Positions 1 to 5,215 of a DNA stretch of 5,215 bases are shown piece after piece. The first letter of the stretch is position 1. Each line of letters begins with the position of its first letter. The notes beneath the pieces are model-generated. The model saw nothing but the letters and a program-made list of their open reading frames with translations. It ran no database searches and was not told the origin of the DNA. The position numbers were made by a program, and so were the translations under genes. The stretch lies in the NCBI GenBank assembly GCA_937897265.1, contig CALCPT010000066.1:1-5215 (forward strand), given 5' to 3'. Source of the stretch: an uncultured Alcaligenaceae bacterium. GTDB lineage: Bacteria; Pseudomonadota; Gammaproteobacteria; Burkholderiales; Burkholderiaceae_B.

Positions 1-1311
1 AAAGTTTCTGTTGGATGTTGACGCAACCCGTTCATTTGCCAGGGCTAAATCGCCGTTGATGCCAACACACATTGAGCAACCCGGTTCGCGCCATTCAAGT
101 CCTGCCGCTTGAAAAACTTTATCGAGCCCCTCGGCTTCGGCCGCCTGCTTAATGAGCATTGAACCCGCCACGACGATTCCCGGCACAACGGCGCGGCGCC
201 CGCGCAAGATGTCTGCCGCGATGCGTAAATCAGACAGACGACTATTGGTGCACGAGCCAATAAAGACGCGGTCAATGTTGATCGCGCTCAGGGCGGTACC
301 CGGCTTCAAGTCCATATAGGCAAGCGCGGCTAACGCAGCTTGTCTGGCGTGTGGGTCTGAAAGGGTGGACGGGTCTGGGACGACACCATCAATGGCAACG
401 CCGGTGTCTGGAGTGGTCCCCCAAGTGAGCATAGGCGAAAGTTGTGTCACGTCGAGACTGAGAGTTTGATCAAAATGGCAGCCCTCATCTGAGGGCAATT
501 CTTGCCAATTGCGTACAGCCTGATCCCAAGCGGCGCCTTGGGGAGCAAACTTGCGTCCATATAAATAATCAAAGACAACATCATCGGCAGCAATAAGCCC
601 AGAGCGCGCGCCTGCTTCAATTGTCATATTGCACATGGTTAAGCGTTCATCAAGCGATAACCATTGCAAAGCGCTGCCCGCGTATTCAACGGCGTAACCC
701 ACCGCGCCTGCGACACCTAATCTTGCGATCACCGCCAGGATGATATCTTTACCACCTACACCCGCAGCGGGCTTGCCGTTGAGTTCAATGCGCATTTGCA
801 AAGGCTTGGCTTGCCAGAGGGTTTGGGTCGCCATGATGTGCATGCTTTCTGACTGTCCAACTCCAAACGCCATCGCGCCCATTGCGCCATGTGTCGAGGT
901 GTGGCTATCGCTACAGGTGATGATCGAGCCAGGCAAAGAAATGCCCTGTTCAGGGCCCACCACGTGAACAATGCCCTGTTGCGGATCTTTGATCGAAAAA
1001 TAGTGCGCGCCCGACCATTTCATGTTGTCGTCAAACTTCAGAATCACCTCTTTAATTTCGTCAGTGATGGCGTCGTTGGGATCTCGACTGGTGGTTGGGA
1101 CATAGTGATCGGCGACACCAAAGACTTGGGCGGGATTGCGAATCGTTAGGCCACGCGCACGCAGATCTTTGAAGGCATGAAACGACCCTTCGTGAATGAT
1201 ATGTCGATCAATGTATAACAAAGACGGTCCAGCAGACCGTGGCATGACGACATGTTGGTCCCAGATTTTTTCAAACAGCGTGCGTCGCGGTTGCGTCAGA
1301 GAAGGTTTCAT
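1..1311 (-). CDS. leuC: LeuC-like 3-isopropylmalate dehydratase large subunit (aconitase family), 3' end cut by window edge
   Basis: Aconitase-superfamily [4Fe-4S] hydro-lyase. Together with a small LeuD subunit, true LeuC isomerises 2- to 3-isopropylmalate in cytosolic leucine biosynthesis. The 437 codons visible are open throughout. The N-terminus (TLFEKIWDQHVV, LLYIDRH) matches LeuC; DSHTSTHG lies near 135-142 and GSCTNSRLSDLR at 352-363. Three expected cluster cysteines are present: C354 and the CSMC pair C412 and C415. The visible end, ASTSNRNF, is where E. coli LeuC (466 aa) has about 30 residues left, so the gene is cut by the window, not truncated. The ATG at 1311 lies 21 bases after the CDF stop; no good Shine-Dalgarno precedes it. 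Departures from E. coli LeuC as recalled (VAGSMLIK for VPGSGPVK, VGING for LAMNN, CSDSHT for CGDSHT) and the non-leucine neighbours suggest a paralogue. The family is sure; leucine-pathway function is less so. Confidence 0.93.
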   Translation of the reverse strand, partial: MKPSLTQPRRTLFEKIWDQHVVMPRSAGPSLLYIDRHIIHEGSFHAFKDLRARGLTIRNPAQVFGVADHYVPTTSRDPNDAITDEIKEVILKFDDNMKWSGAHYFSIKDPQQGIVHVVGPEQGISLPGSIITCSDSHTSTHGAMGAMAFGVGQSESMHIMATQTLWQAKPLQMRIELNGKPAAGVGGKDIILAVIARLGVAGAVGYAVEYAGSALQWLSLDERLTMCNMTIEAGARSGLIAADDVVFDYLYGRKFAPQGAAWDQAVRNWQELPSDEGCHFDQTLSLDVTQLSPMLTWGTTPDTGVAIDGVVPDPSTLSDPHARQAALAALAYMDLKPGTALSAINIDRVFIGSCTNSRLSDLRIAADILRGRRAVVPGIVVAGSMLIKQAAEAEGLDKVFQAAGLEWREPGCSMCVGINGDLALANERVASTSNRNF

Positions 1312-1332
1312 TTTTATTTGGATGTCAGGGAC

Positions 1333-2295
1333 TTACGTCGATGTTAGCGTTTTTGTCGCAGTCGCTTTGGGATCTGTTCGAGAGGGCACCGGATCGATAT
1401 GTGTTAACAAGTTCAGCACACGATGACGCTGCATGACCGCGTGTCGTGCTGCTAAACCGATGTCGTGCCCAGTTTCAACGGTCAAAAATGCATCAACCTC
1501 GATGTGTGCATCTACCAGAATCATGTCACCCATTTTGCGCGTGCGCACGTCATGTACGCCCAAGACCCCAGGCGTTTTCAACAAGGTGTCGGTGATCGCC
1601 TGAACTTCAATATCGTTGGCCGAGCGATCCATTAAATCGTGAAAGGCGTCAGACCCAAACTCCCAGCCCATTTTTCCAACCATCAAGCCAACAATCAGCG
1701 CAGCGATGGGGTCTAAAATTGGATAGCCCAACAGGTTTCCGATAATGCCCACCGCCACTACGAGTGACGACGCGGCGTCAGAGCGCGCATGCCAGGCGTT
1801 GGCGACAAGCATGCTTGATTTGACCGCTTTTGCAATGCGAAGCATGTAGCGAAACAAGGTTTCTTTCGCGACCAAGGCGAGGGCTGCAACCCATAAGGCG
1901 ACACTGTGCACCGAGTCGATCGTATGCGGGTCTTTTAGTTTTTCAAAGGCGGACCACAGCATGCCAAACGCGACGGCGAGCAGTAAGCCGCCCAATACCA
2001 TCGAGGCTGCAGTTTCAAAGCGTTGATGGCCATAGGGGTGATCTTGATCTGCGTCTTTTTGACTATGGTGGCTGGCAAACAGCACCACAAAATCAGAGAT
2101 TAGATCTGACAGTGAATGTACGCCGTCGGCAATCAAGGCCTGAGATTTTGCAAACACACCGACGCTAATTTGGGTGCTGGATAACAAAACGTTGACGATC
2201 ACGCTGACCCATGTGCTTTTTTTCGCAGCGCTAGCGCGCTCTGCCGGCGTAAATTCGACGTCTTCACTGTCGTCGTGTAAGTCAGTAGCGCTCAT
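1333..2295 (-). CDS. Cation diffusion facilitator (CDF) family divalent metal transporter
   Basis: Inner-membrane antiporter of the CDF family, which moves Zn2+, Fe2+, Co2+ or Mn2+ out of the cytosol in exchange for protons. At 320 aa it is of normal CDF length. It has a short acidic N-terminal tail, about six hydrophobic segments (roughly 28-48, 55-75, 97-115, 130-148, 163-187, 193-207) and a soluble C-terminal domain of about 100 residues. Transport-site residues are H60 and D64 in the ADGVHSLSD motif of TM2, and H169 and D173 in the AWHARSD motif of TM5. This HD-HD set is most often linked to zinc. HPYGH (86-90) after TM2 and the GVHDVRTR and THIDP segments of the C-terminal domain are typical. 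The ATG overlaps the upstream dadA-like stop codon as ATGA, implying translational coupling. leuC follows after 21 bases. The metal cannot be assigned with certainty. Confidence 0.95.
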   Translation of the reverse strand: MSATDLHDDSEDVEFTPAERASAAKKSTWVSVIVNVLLSSTQISVGVFAKSQALIADGVHSLSDLISDFVVLFASHHSQKDADQDHPYGHQRFETAASMVLGGLLLAVAFGMLWSAFEKLKDPHTIDSVHSVALWVAALALVAKETLFRYMLRIAKAVKSSMLVANAWHARSDAASSLVVAVGIIGNLLGYPILDPIAALIVGLMVGKMGWEFGSDAFHDLMDRSANDIEVQAITDTLLKTPGVLGVHDVRTRKMGDMILVDAHIEVDAFLTVETGHDIGLAARHAVMQRHRVLNLLTHIDPVPSRTDPKATATKTLTST

Positions 2296-3602
2296 GTGGC
2301 TCTCGGTGTCTGTGTCGGTGATGAGTTCAAGGCGTGACTAAAACGCGTTGGGCGAAACGGTCTCAAATCGATTTCAGGCGTGAGACCGGCCGCCAGTTGG
2401 GCCACTAAACGACCGGTTCTGGCCGATCCTACCAAGCCCACATGACCGTGGCCGTACGCGTGAATAATATCTTTGCAGCCAGAGGCCAGGCCAATACAAG
2501 GTAGCCCGTCAGGGGTGCTGGGGCGTCGCCCCATCCAAATTTGGATTTGCTCGGGGGCCAAATTGCGCGGCAGTGTTGGATACAGGCTAAGCAAATGGTC
2601 GCGCAAAATTTCGGCGCGACGCCAGTTCGGCGTGTCGTCAGCTTGTGCGATTTCAACTTGGCCAGCCACGCGTAAGCCTTGGTTCATTTGTGTCACGATG
2701 ACTTTACAGTCAGCAAACATGGTTGGCACGCGTGGCCCGACCTCGACGCCCGAGACCACCGCGTGGTAGCCGCGCTCGGTCTCTAGCGAGACGTTATCGC
2801 CCGCCATGGCAGCGAAGACCTTTGAGCGGGCGCCCACCGCAATCACTGCCTTGTCGCATAGCACCTCTCCACCTTCGATCAGTACGGCTTTAAGCGACCC
2901 ATTTTCGATTCGAAAGCCGGTTGCTCGGGCGTGTAATAAGGATGCACCGCGCTGTTGTGCGTGCCGGATCAAGGCTGCTGTATACGCCCCGGGGTTGCGA
3001 CAGCTGCCTGTTTCAGCAACAAAGACCCCAAAGGTGTACTTAGGATCGAGGTCTGGTTCAAGGTGAGCGAGCGCCGCTGCGTCGAGTTCTTCCCAGGTGA
3101 CGCCTTCTTTACGGCGAATATCCCAGGCCTTCGCATCTAACAGGAAGTGTTCGCGCGATAAAAAAACGTGAAGCAAACCGTTACGTTCGATCAGCTCGCC
3201 GACTCCGGCTTGTTGTGCCATGTGCTGATGCAGAGCCGGAGCACCGGCCAGTAAGCTGCGCAGGGCGTGAGCGGTGCGTTCGATTTTTGGGTAGGTCCAG
3301 GCTGCGTTGAGATAGCGTATCAGCCAGGGTAGGGCGCGCGGAAAATACCGCCAGCGCACAGACAGAGGCCCAAGCGGGTCGGCCAGCCATTTGGGGACTT
3401 GCTTCCAGATGCCCGGCGAGGCGGGGGGTAAAACAGAGTGTGAGGATAACCAACCCGCGTTACCGTAGCTTGAGGCTTGCGAGGCGCCGGGTATTTCGGG
3501 CTCGATCAGGGTCACTTTTAGCCCAGCCTCTAGGCAGTGAAAGGCACTGGTTGCGCCCACAATACCTGCGCCGAGAATGACAACGTGCTCTGGTTTGCTC
3601 AA
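2292..3602 (-). CDS. DadA-like FAD-dependent D-amino-acid dehydrogenase / glycine-oxidase-type oxidoreductase
   Basis: Member of the DAO superfamily, which oxidatively deaminates D-amino acids or related secondary amines using FAD and, for DadA types, passes electrons to the respiratory chain. At 436 aa it matches DadA length. The N-terminal dinucleotide-binding motif is GAGIVG (11-16), ending in acidic E34 of the FAD-binding beta strand. SYGNAGWLS (45-53) matches the DadA SYxNAG segment. An AVIAVGARS stretch (252-260) is the usual second FAD contact. The C-terminal MGRRPSTPDGLPCIG (357-371) and GHGHVGLVGSARTG (384-397) match the family's FAD/substrate end. No signal peptide is seen. The start is TTG: it is the only plausible start after the in-frame TAG at 3623-3621 and has an AGAGGA Shine-Dalgarno 8 bases upstream. 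It is first in the minus-strand operon and its stop overlaps the CDF start. Substrate is unknown; many Burkholderiales homologues are not alanine-specific. Confidence 0.93.
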   Translation of the reverse strand: MSKPEHVVILGAGIVGATSAFHCLEAGLKVTLIEPEIPGASQASSYGNAGWLSSHSVLPPASPGIWKQVPKWLADPLGPLSVRWRYFPRALPWLIRYLNAAWTYPKIERTAHALRSLLAGAPALHQHMAQQAGVGELIERNGLLHVFLSREHFLLDAKAWDIRRKEGVTWEELDAAALAHLEPDLDPKYTFGVFVAETGSCRNPGAYTAALIRHAQQRGASLLHARATGFRIENGSLKAVLIEGGEVLCDKAVIAVGARSKVFAAMAGDNVSLETERGYHAVVSGVEVGPRVPTMFADCKVIVTQMNQGLRVAGQVEIAQADDTPNWRRAEILRDHLLSLYPTLPRNLAPEQIQIWMGRRPSTPDGLPCIGLASGCKDIIHAYGHGHVGLVGSARTGRLVAQLAAGLTPEIDLRPFRPTRFSHALNSSPTQTPRAT

Positions 3603-3610
3603 AAAAAGAT

Positions 3611-3617
3611 TCCTCTC
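3611..3617 (-). promoter_or_regulatory. Shine-Dalgarno site fixing the TTG start of the dadA-like gene
   Basis: On the minus strand GAGAGGA lies 8 bases before TTG at 3602-3600. An in-frame TAG at 3623-3621 bounds the reading frame, and no ATG or GTG lies between it and the TTG. The site therefore decides the start. The spacer ends in a T run that merges with the TTG. Confidence 0.75.
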
Positions 3618-3641
3618 GCTCTAAAGTCACGAACAGTGTCC

Positions 3642-3723
3642 AATCGTAGCACTGGAGCCCTCGCGCGCTGCTCTGAGCGAAGTGTTGACGCTCTCGTAAG
3701 TAGCGCAGTAATCGTAGCACTGG
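3642..3723. repeat. Perfect 14-bp direct repeat in the divergent promoter region
   Basis: AATCGTAGCACTGG occurs at 3642-3655 and again at 3710-3723, starts 68 bases apart. Each copy ends in ACTG and is preceded by CAGT (3634-3637 and 3706-3709), giving partial dyads CAGT-N13-ACTG and CAGT-N9-ACTG. The first extends to CAGTG-N11-CACTG. Two dyad-like copies between divergent genes are what a transcription-factor operator pair would look like. The identity of any binder is unknown. Confidence 0.7.
3685..3712 (+). promoter_or_regulatory. Candidate sigma-70 promoter for the hydroxyacid dehydrogenase gene
   Basis: TTGACG (3685-3690; 5 of 6 to consensus) is followed after 16 bases by AGTAAT (3707-3712; 4 of 6). 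It would give a leader of about 130 nt containing both interleaved inverted repeats. The -10 overlaps the second 14-bp repeat copy, so a factor bound there could block it. A rival -10, TATGAT at 3810-3815 (5 of 6), has no recognisable -35 but would give a shorter, more usual leader of about 26 nt. Neither can be preferred from sequence alone. Confidence 0.25.
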
Positions 3724-3778
3724 CGACCTTGCCGTAGCGTTCGGCGCATCAGGCTCAACCCAAGGTCGCGTGAACGCT
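3723..3778. repeat. Two interleaved inverted repeats
   Basis: Pair A is GCGACCTTG at 3723-3731 with its exact complement CAAGGTCGC at 3761-3769 (9 bp, 29-base loop). Pair B is AGCGTTC at 3736-3742 with GAACGCT at 3772-3778 (7 bp, extendable by a G-U pair 3743/3771). The arms alternate A-B-A'-B', so as RNA they would form either one helix at a time or a pseudoknot-like fold. As DNA they could be overlapping operators. The pairing is seen directly; any function is inference. Confidence 0.55.
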
Positions 3779-3827
3779 TAAACGTAGTGCTCTAGGCTCA
3801 AAGCCCCGTTATGATGTCGGTATTGTG

Positions 3828-3841
3828 TTTTATTTGGATGT
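3828..3841. repeat. 14-mer shared with the leuC start region (1312-1325)
   Basis: TTTTATTTGGATGT occurs at 3828-3841, just before the ATG of the hydroxyacid dehydrogenase. The identical 14 bases occur at 1312-1325, abutting the leuC start codon. Both copies read this way on the plus strand, so relative to leuC (minus strand) the copy is reversed. The match is exact; a biological meaning is unproven. Confidence 0.5.
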
Positions 3842-3847
3842 TGTGAC

Positions 3848-4771
3848 ATGAAAGCTGTTTTTATTGATGCCAATGGCAGCCTGGCCGACGTGGCACGCCG
3901 CCTGCACCAACCCGACGATCTCGCGTTATTGGTAAACGAGCAGCCGGACATTACCCCTGAACAGATCCCCGGGGTCATGGGAGACGCTGAAATCCTGATC
4001 GTTGATCACACGGCTGTACCCGTTGAGATCGCGCGACAATGCAAAGGTCTCAAGCATGTGGTGTTTTTGGGCACCGGCGCACGCTCTTACATGAATCCTG
4101 AGGCGCTCGCCGAGATCGGCATTGAGGTGCATATCATTAAGGGCTATGGTGATACGGCCGTTGCTGAATGTGCTTTTGCCTTGATGTGGGCTAGCGCTAA
4201 GGGTTTTGCCCGGATGGATCGCGGTATGCGAGCTGGGCAGTGGTTACGTACGGATGGCATCGAGCTAACTGGTAAAACCTTGGGCTTGATCGGTTTTGGT
4301 GGTATCGCCGCTGAAATGGCTCGCTTGGCTGTAGGCGCAGGCATGAACGTGATCGCTTATAACCGTAGTCCCAAGACTCATGCCGGCGTGCGCTTTACAG
4401 ATTTAGACACGGTGTTGGCAAGCAGTCACGTGCTGTCGGTACATTTGTTGTTGAACGATGATACCCGCGGCTTTATTTCAGCCGAGCGAATTGCAAAAAT
4501 GCGTGATGGCGTTGTGTTAGTCAACACTGCGCGCGGTGCCGTGATTGATGAACCGGCGCTGATTGCGGGGCTTATGTCTAAAAAAATTGGTCATGCCGGC
4601 CTTGATGTCTTTGATATCGAGCCCTTGCCAGCGGATCATCCCTTTACCAAAATCGACAACGTCACGCTGTCGGCGCACTCCGCGTTTCGTACCCCCGAGG
4701 CAAGCGATAATTTGATTGAGGCTTCGTTAAATCATTGCCGGCGTATCTCTGGTCAAGGTCAACAGCGTTAA
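3848..4771 (+). CDS. D-2-hydroxyacid dehydrogenase, NAD(P)-dependent (hydroxypyruvate/glyoxylate reductase-like)
   Basis: Cytosolic oxidoreductase of the D-isomer-specific 2-hydroxyacid dehydrogenase family, which reduces 2-keto acids to D-2-hydroxy acids or the reverse. At 307 aa it is full length. The Rossmann nucleotide loop is GFGGIA (149-154), with the usual third glycine replaced by alanine. The catalytic residues are in place: R229 in NTARG (226-230), E258 in DIEPLP (256-261) and H277 in SAHSAF (275-280). After the second Rossmann strand the sequence is AYNRSPK (170-176), lacking the acidic residue typical of NAD enzymes. Its Arg-Ser resembles NADP-preferring glyoxylate/hydroxypyruvate reductases, so NADP(H) use is inferred. 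The ATG is preceded by only a weak GGA Shine-Dalgarno at 3836-3838. It is divergent from the dadA-like operon and 124 bases upstream of a Bug-family binding protein. Substrate is unknown; phosphoglycerate dehydrogenase is unlikely because no ACT or extra domain is present. Confidence 0.93.
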   Translation: MKAVFIDANGSLADVARRLHQPDDLALLVNEQPDITPEQIPGVMGDAEILIVDHTAVPVEIARQCKGLKHVVFLGTGARSYMNPEALAEIGIEVHIIKGYGDTAVAECAFALMWASAKGFARMDRGMRAGQWLRTDGIELTGKTLGLIGFGGIAAEMARLAVGAGMNVIAYNRSPKTHAGVRFTDLDTVLASSHVLSVHLLLNDDTRGFISAERIAKMRDGVVLVNTARGAVIDEPALIAGLMSKKIGHAGLDVFDIEPLPADHPFTKIDNVTLSAHSAFRTPEASDNLIEASLNHCRRISGQGQQR

Positions 4772-4775
4772 TTTC

Positions 4776-4797
4776 AGAGGTCTTGGGCAGACCTTTT
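4776..4797 (+). terminator. Probable weak Rho-independent terminator after the hydroxyacid dehydrogenase
   Basis: Four bases after the stop codon, AGGTCT (4778-4783) pairs perfectly with AGACCT (4789-4794) around a 5-base loop. The stem extends by a G-U (4777/4795) and an A-U (4776/4796) pair. The T run is only TTTT (4794-4797), partly within the stem, so termination is probably partial, and read-through into the downstream binding-protein gene is possible. Confidence 0.5.
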
Positions 4798-4883
4798 GCT
4801 TAAAGTTTGCACAAGGGCTTGACGCTAACTCGACTGCCTGACGCATTCGGCGAGGTTGAAAGAAGTCGCTCATTAACAGTATT

Positions 4884-4889
4884 AGGGGA
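4884..4889 (+). promoter_or_regulatory. Strong Shine-Dalgarno for the Bug/TctC gene
   Basis: AGGGGA ends 6 bases before the ATG at 4896. It is the best ribosome site on the plus strand here and supports that start, which also yields a well-formed signal peptide. No convincing promoter was found in the 124-base gap before the gene. Confidence 0.7.
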
Positions 4890-4895
4890 TTCAAG

Positions 4896-5215
4896 ATGTT
4901 GCAACGGTTGACAAAAGTGGTTTGTTTGTCGCTTGGCGTGATGCTCGGTTCAAGTGCCTTTGCCCAAAGCGAGCCTTGGCCAAGCCGCGCGATCACGATT
5001 ATTGGTGGCTTTCCGAACGGTGCGGGGACTGATCTTTACGCTCGTAAGCTCGGAGAGGCTTTGGCCACGGTGTTGGGTGTAGCGGTGGTGGTGGATAGTA
5101 AAACCGGTGCTGGGGGTAATCTGGCGTCTGATTATGTCGCCCGGGCTCAGCCTGATGGGTATACATTTTTAATGGCAACGGCCGGGACGCATGCGATTAA
5201 CGCAGCGCTCTATAA
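4896..5215 (+). CDS. Bug/TctC-family periplasmic solute-binding protein, N-terminal part (cut by window edge)
   Basis: Extracytoplasmic binding protein of the tripartite tricarboxylate transporter type. The family captures carboxylates and related small molecules in the periplasm, sometimes for a TctAB membrane partner and often as an orphan. The 106 codons visible are about a third of the usual 320-330. The Sec signal peptide spans residues 1-23: a charged start with R4 and K7, a hydrophobic core, then AFA before Q24 for signal peptidase I; no lipobox is seen. The mature start (WPSRAITIIGGFPNGAGTD, 29-47) matches the family's PxxPIxxIVPFxPGGxxD segment. GAGGN, ARAQPDGYT and TAGTHAIN follow in family order. 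The FPNGAG loop has N where PPG is usual. It follows the hydroxyacid dehydrogenase on the same strand, and a weak terminator lies between. Ligand unknown. Confidence 0.93.
   Translation, partial: MLQRLTKVVCLSLGVMLGSSAFAQSEPWPSRAITIIGGFPNGAGTDLYARKLGEALATVLGVAVVVDSKTGAGGNLASDYVARAQPDGYTFLMATAGTHAINAALY

Larger units (their letters stand above)
3603..3847. promoter_or_regulatory. Divergent intergenic control region
   Basis: These 245 bases separate the minus-strand dadA-CDF-leuC operon from the plus-strand hydroxyacid dehydrogenase, so both upstream control regions must lie here or overlap. The region holds a 14-bp direct repeat, two interleaved inverted repeats, an 8-bp direct repeat AGGCTCAA (3751-3758 and 3794-3801), and CGTAG four times (3645, 3713, 3733, 3783). 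No convincing protein-coding frame was found; short open frames crossing it overlap the dadA-like gene out of frame. On the minus strand, each 14-bp repeat reads TGCTACGAT, which resembles an extended -10 element (TGnTATAAT), but no good -35 sits 16-18 bases upstream of either. No regulator gene is in the window. Confidence 0.6.

Noticed and set aside
740..1149. Short plus-strand and alternate-frame open frames inside leuC
   Set aside because: They are antisense or out-of-frame shadows of leuC without their own motifs.
1..1311. Possible pseudogene status for leuC because no stop codon is seen
   Set aside because: The frame is open for 437 codons with intact cluster ligands and simply reaches the window edge about 30 residues before the usual end.
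3460..3720. 86-codon minus-strand frame starting in the intergenic region and running into the dadA-like gene
   Set aside because: It overlaps the start of the well-supported dadA-like gene out of frame, begins with GTG inside the 14-bp repeat, and has no recognisable domain or ribosome site.
4856..4885. Promoter-like TTGAAA (4856-4861) and TATTAG (4880-4885), 18 bases apart, before the Bug/TctC gene
   Set aside because: Transcription would start about 4892, after the Shine-Dalgarno at 4884-4889 and only a few bases before the ATG, which contradicts the clear ribosome site.
4727..4996. 89-codon minus-strand frame across the intergenic gap and the signal peptide region
   Set aside because: It lies antisense to a convincing signal peptide and a hairpin terminator, and shows no family motif.

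Overview
The window looks like chromosomal DNA of a betaproteobacterium, most likely of the order Burkholderiales (Alcaligenaceae- or Comamonadaceae-like). This is inferred from a Bug/TctC-type periplasmic binding protein, a family hugely expanded in that group. The mix of DadA-like oxidase, D-2-hydroxyacid dehydrogenase and an extra LeuC-like dehydratase is also typical of their carboxylate catabolic loci. Base composition is moderately GC-rich and even across the window, with no transposase, integrase, tRNA, rRNA or CRISPR.

Left part (1-3602), minus strand, read right to left: a DadA-like FAD oxidoreductase starting on TTG, a cation diffusion facilitator (CDF) metal transporter whose ATG overlaps the dadA-like stop (ATGA), and after 21 bases a LeuC-like [4Fe-4S] isopropylmalate dehydratase large subunit. 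The last gene runs off the left edge about 30 codons before its expected end. Spacing and overlap argue for one transcript, probably continuing into a small (LeuD-like) subunit outside the window.

Middle (3603-3847): a 245-base divergent intergenic region. It has a perfect 14-bp direct repeat and two interleaved inverted repeats, and is the likely control region for both directions. No regulator gene lies in the window.

Right part (3848-5215), plus strand: a complete NAD(P)-dependent D-2-hydroxyacid dehydrogenase, a modest hairpin terminator, and the first 106 codons of a Bug/TctC-family solute-binding protein with a clear signal peptide.

The genes can be read together as a locus for uptake and interconversion of small organic acids: a periplasmic carboxylate binder, a 2-keto/2-hydroxyacid oxidoreductase, an aconitase-family hydro-lyase and an FAD-dependent amine/amino-acid oxidoreductase. 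The CDF metal exporter is the odd partner. No substrate can be assigned from the sequence. Nothing here is clearly a new system; the most interesting items are the structured divergent control region and the variant LeuC paralogue inside a metal-transporter operon.
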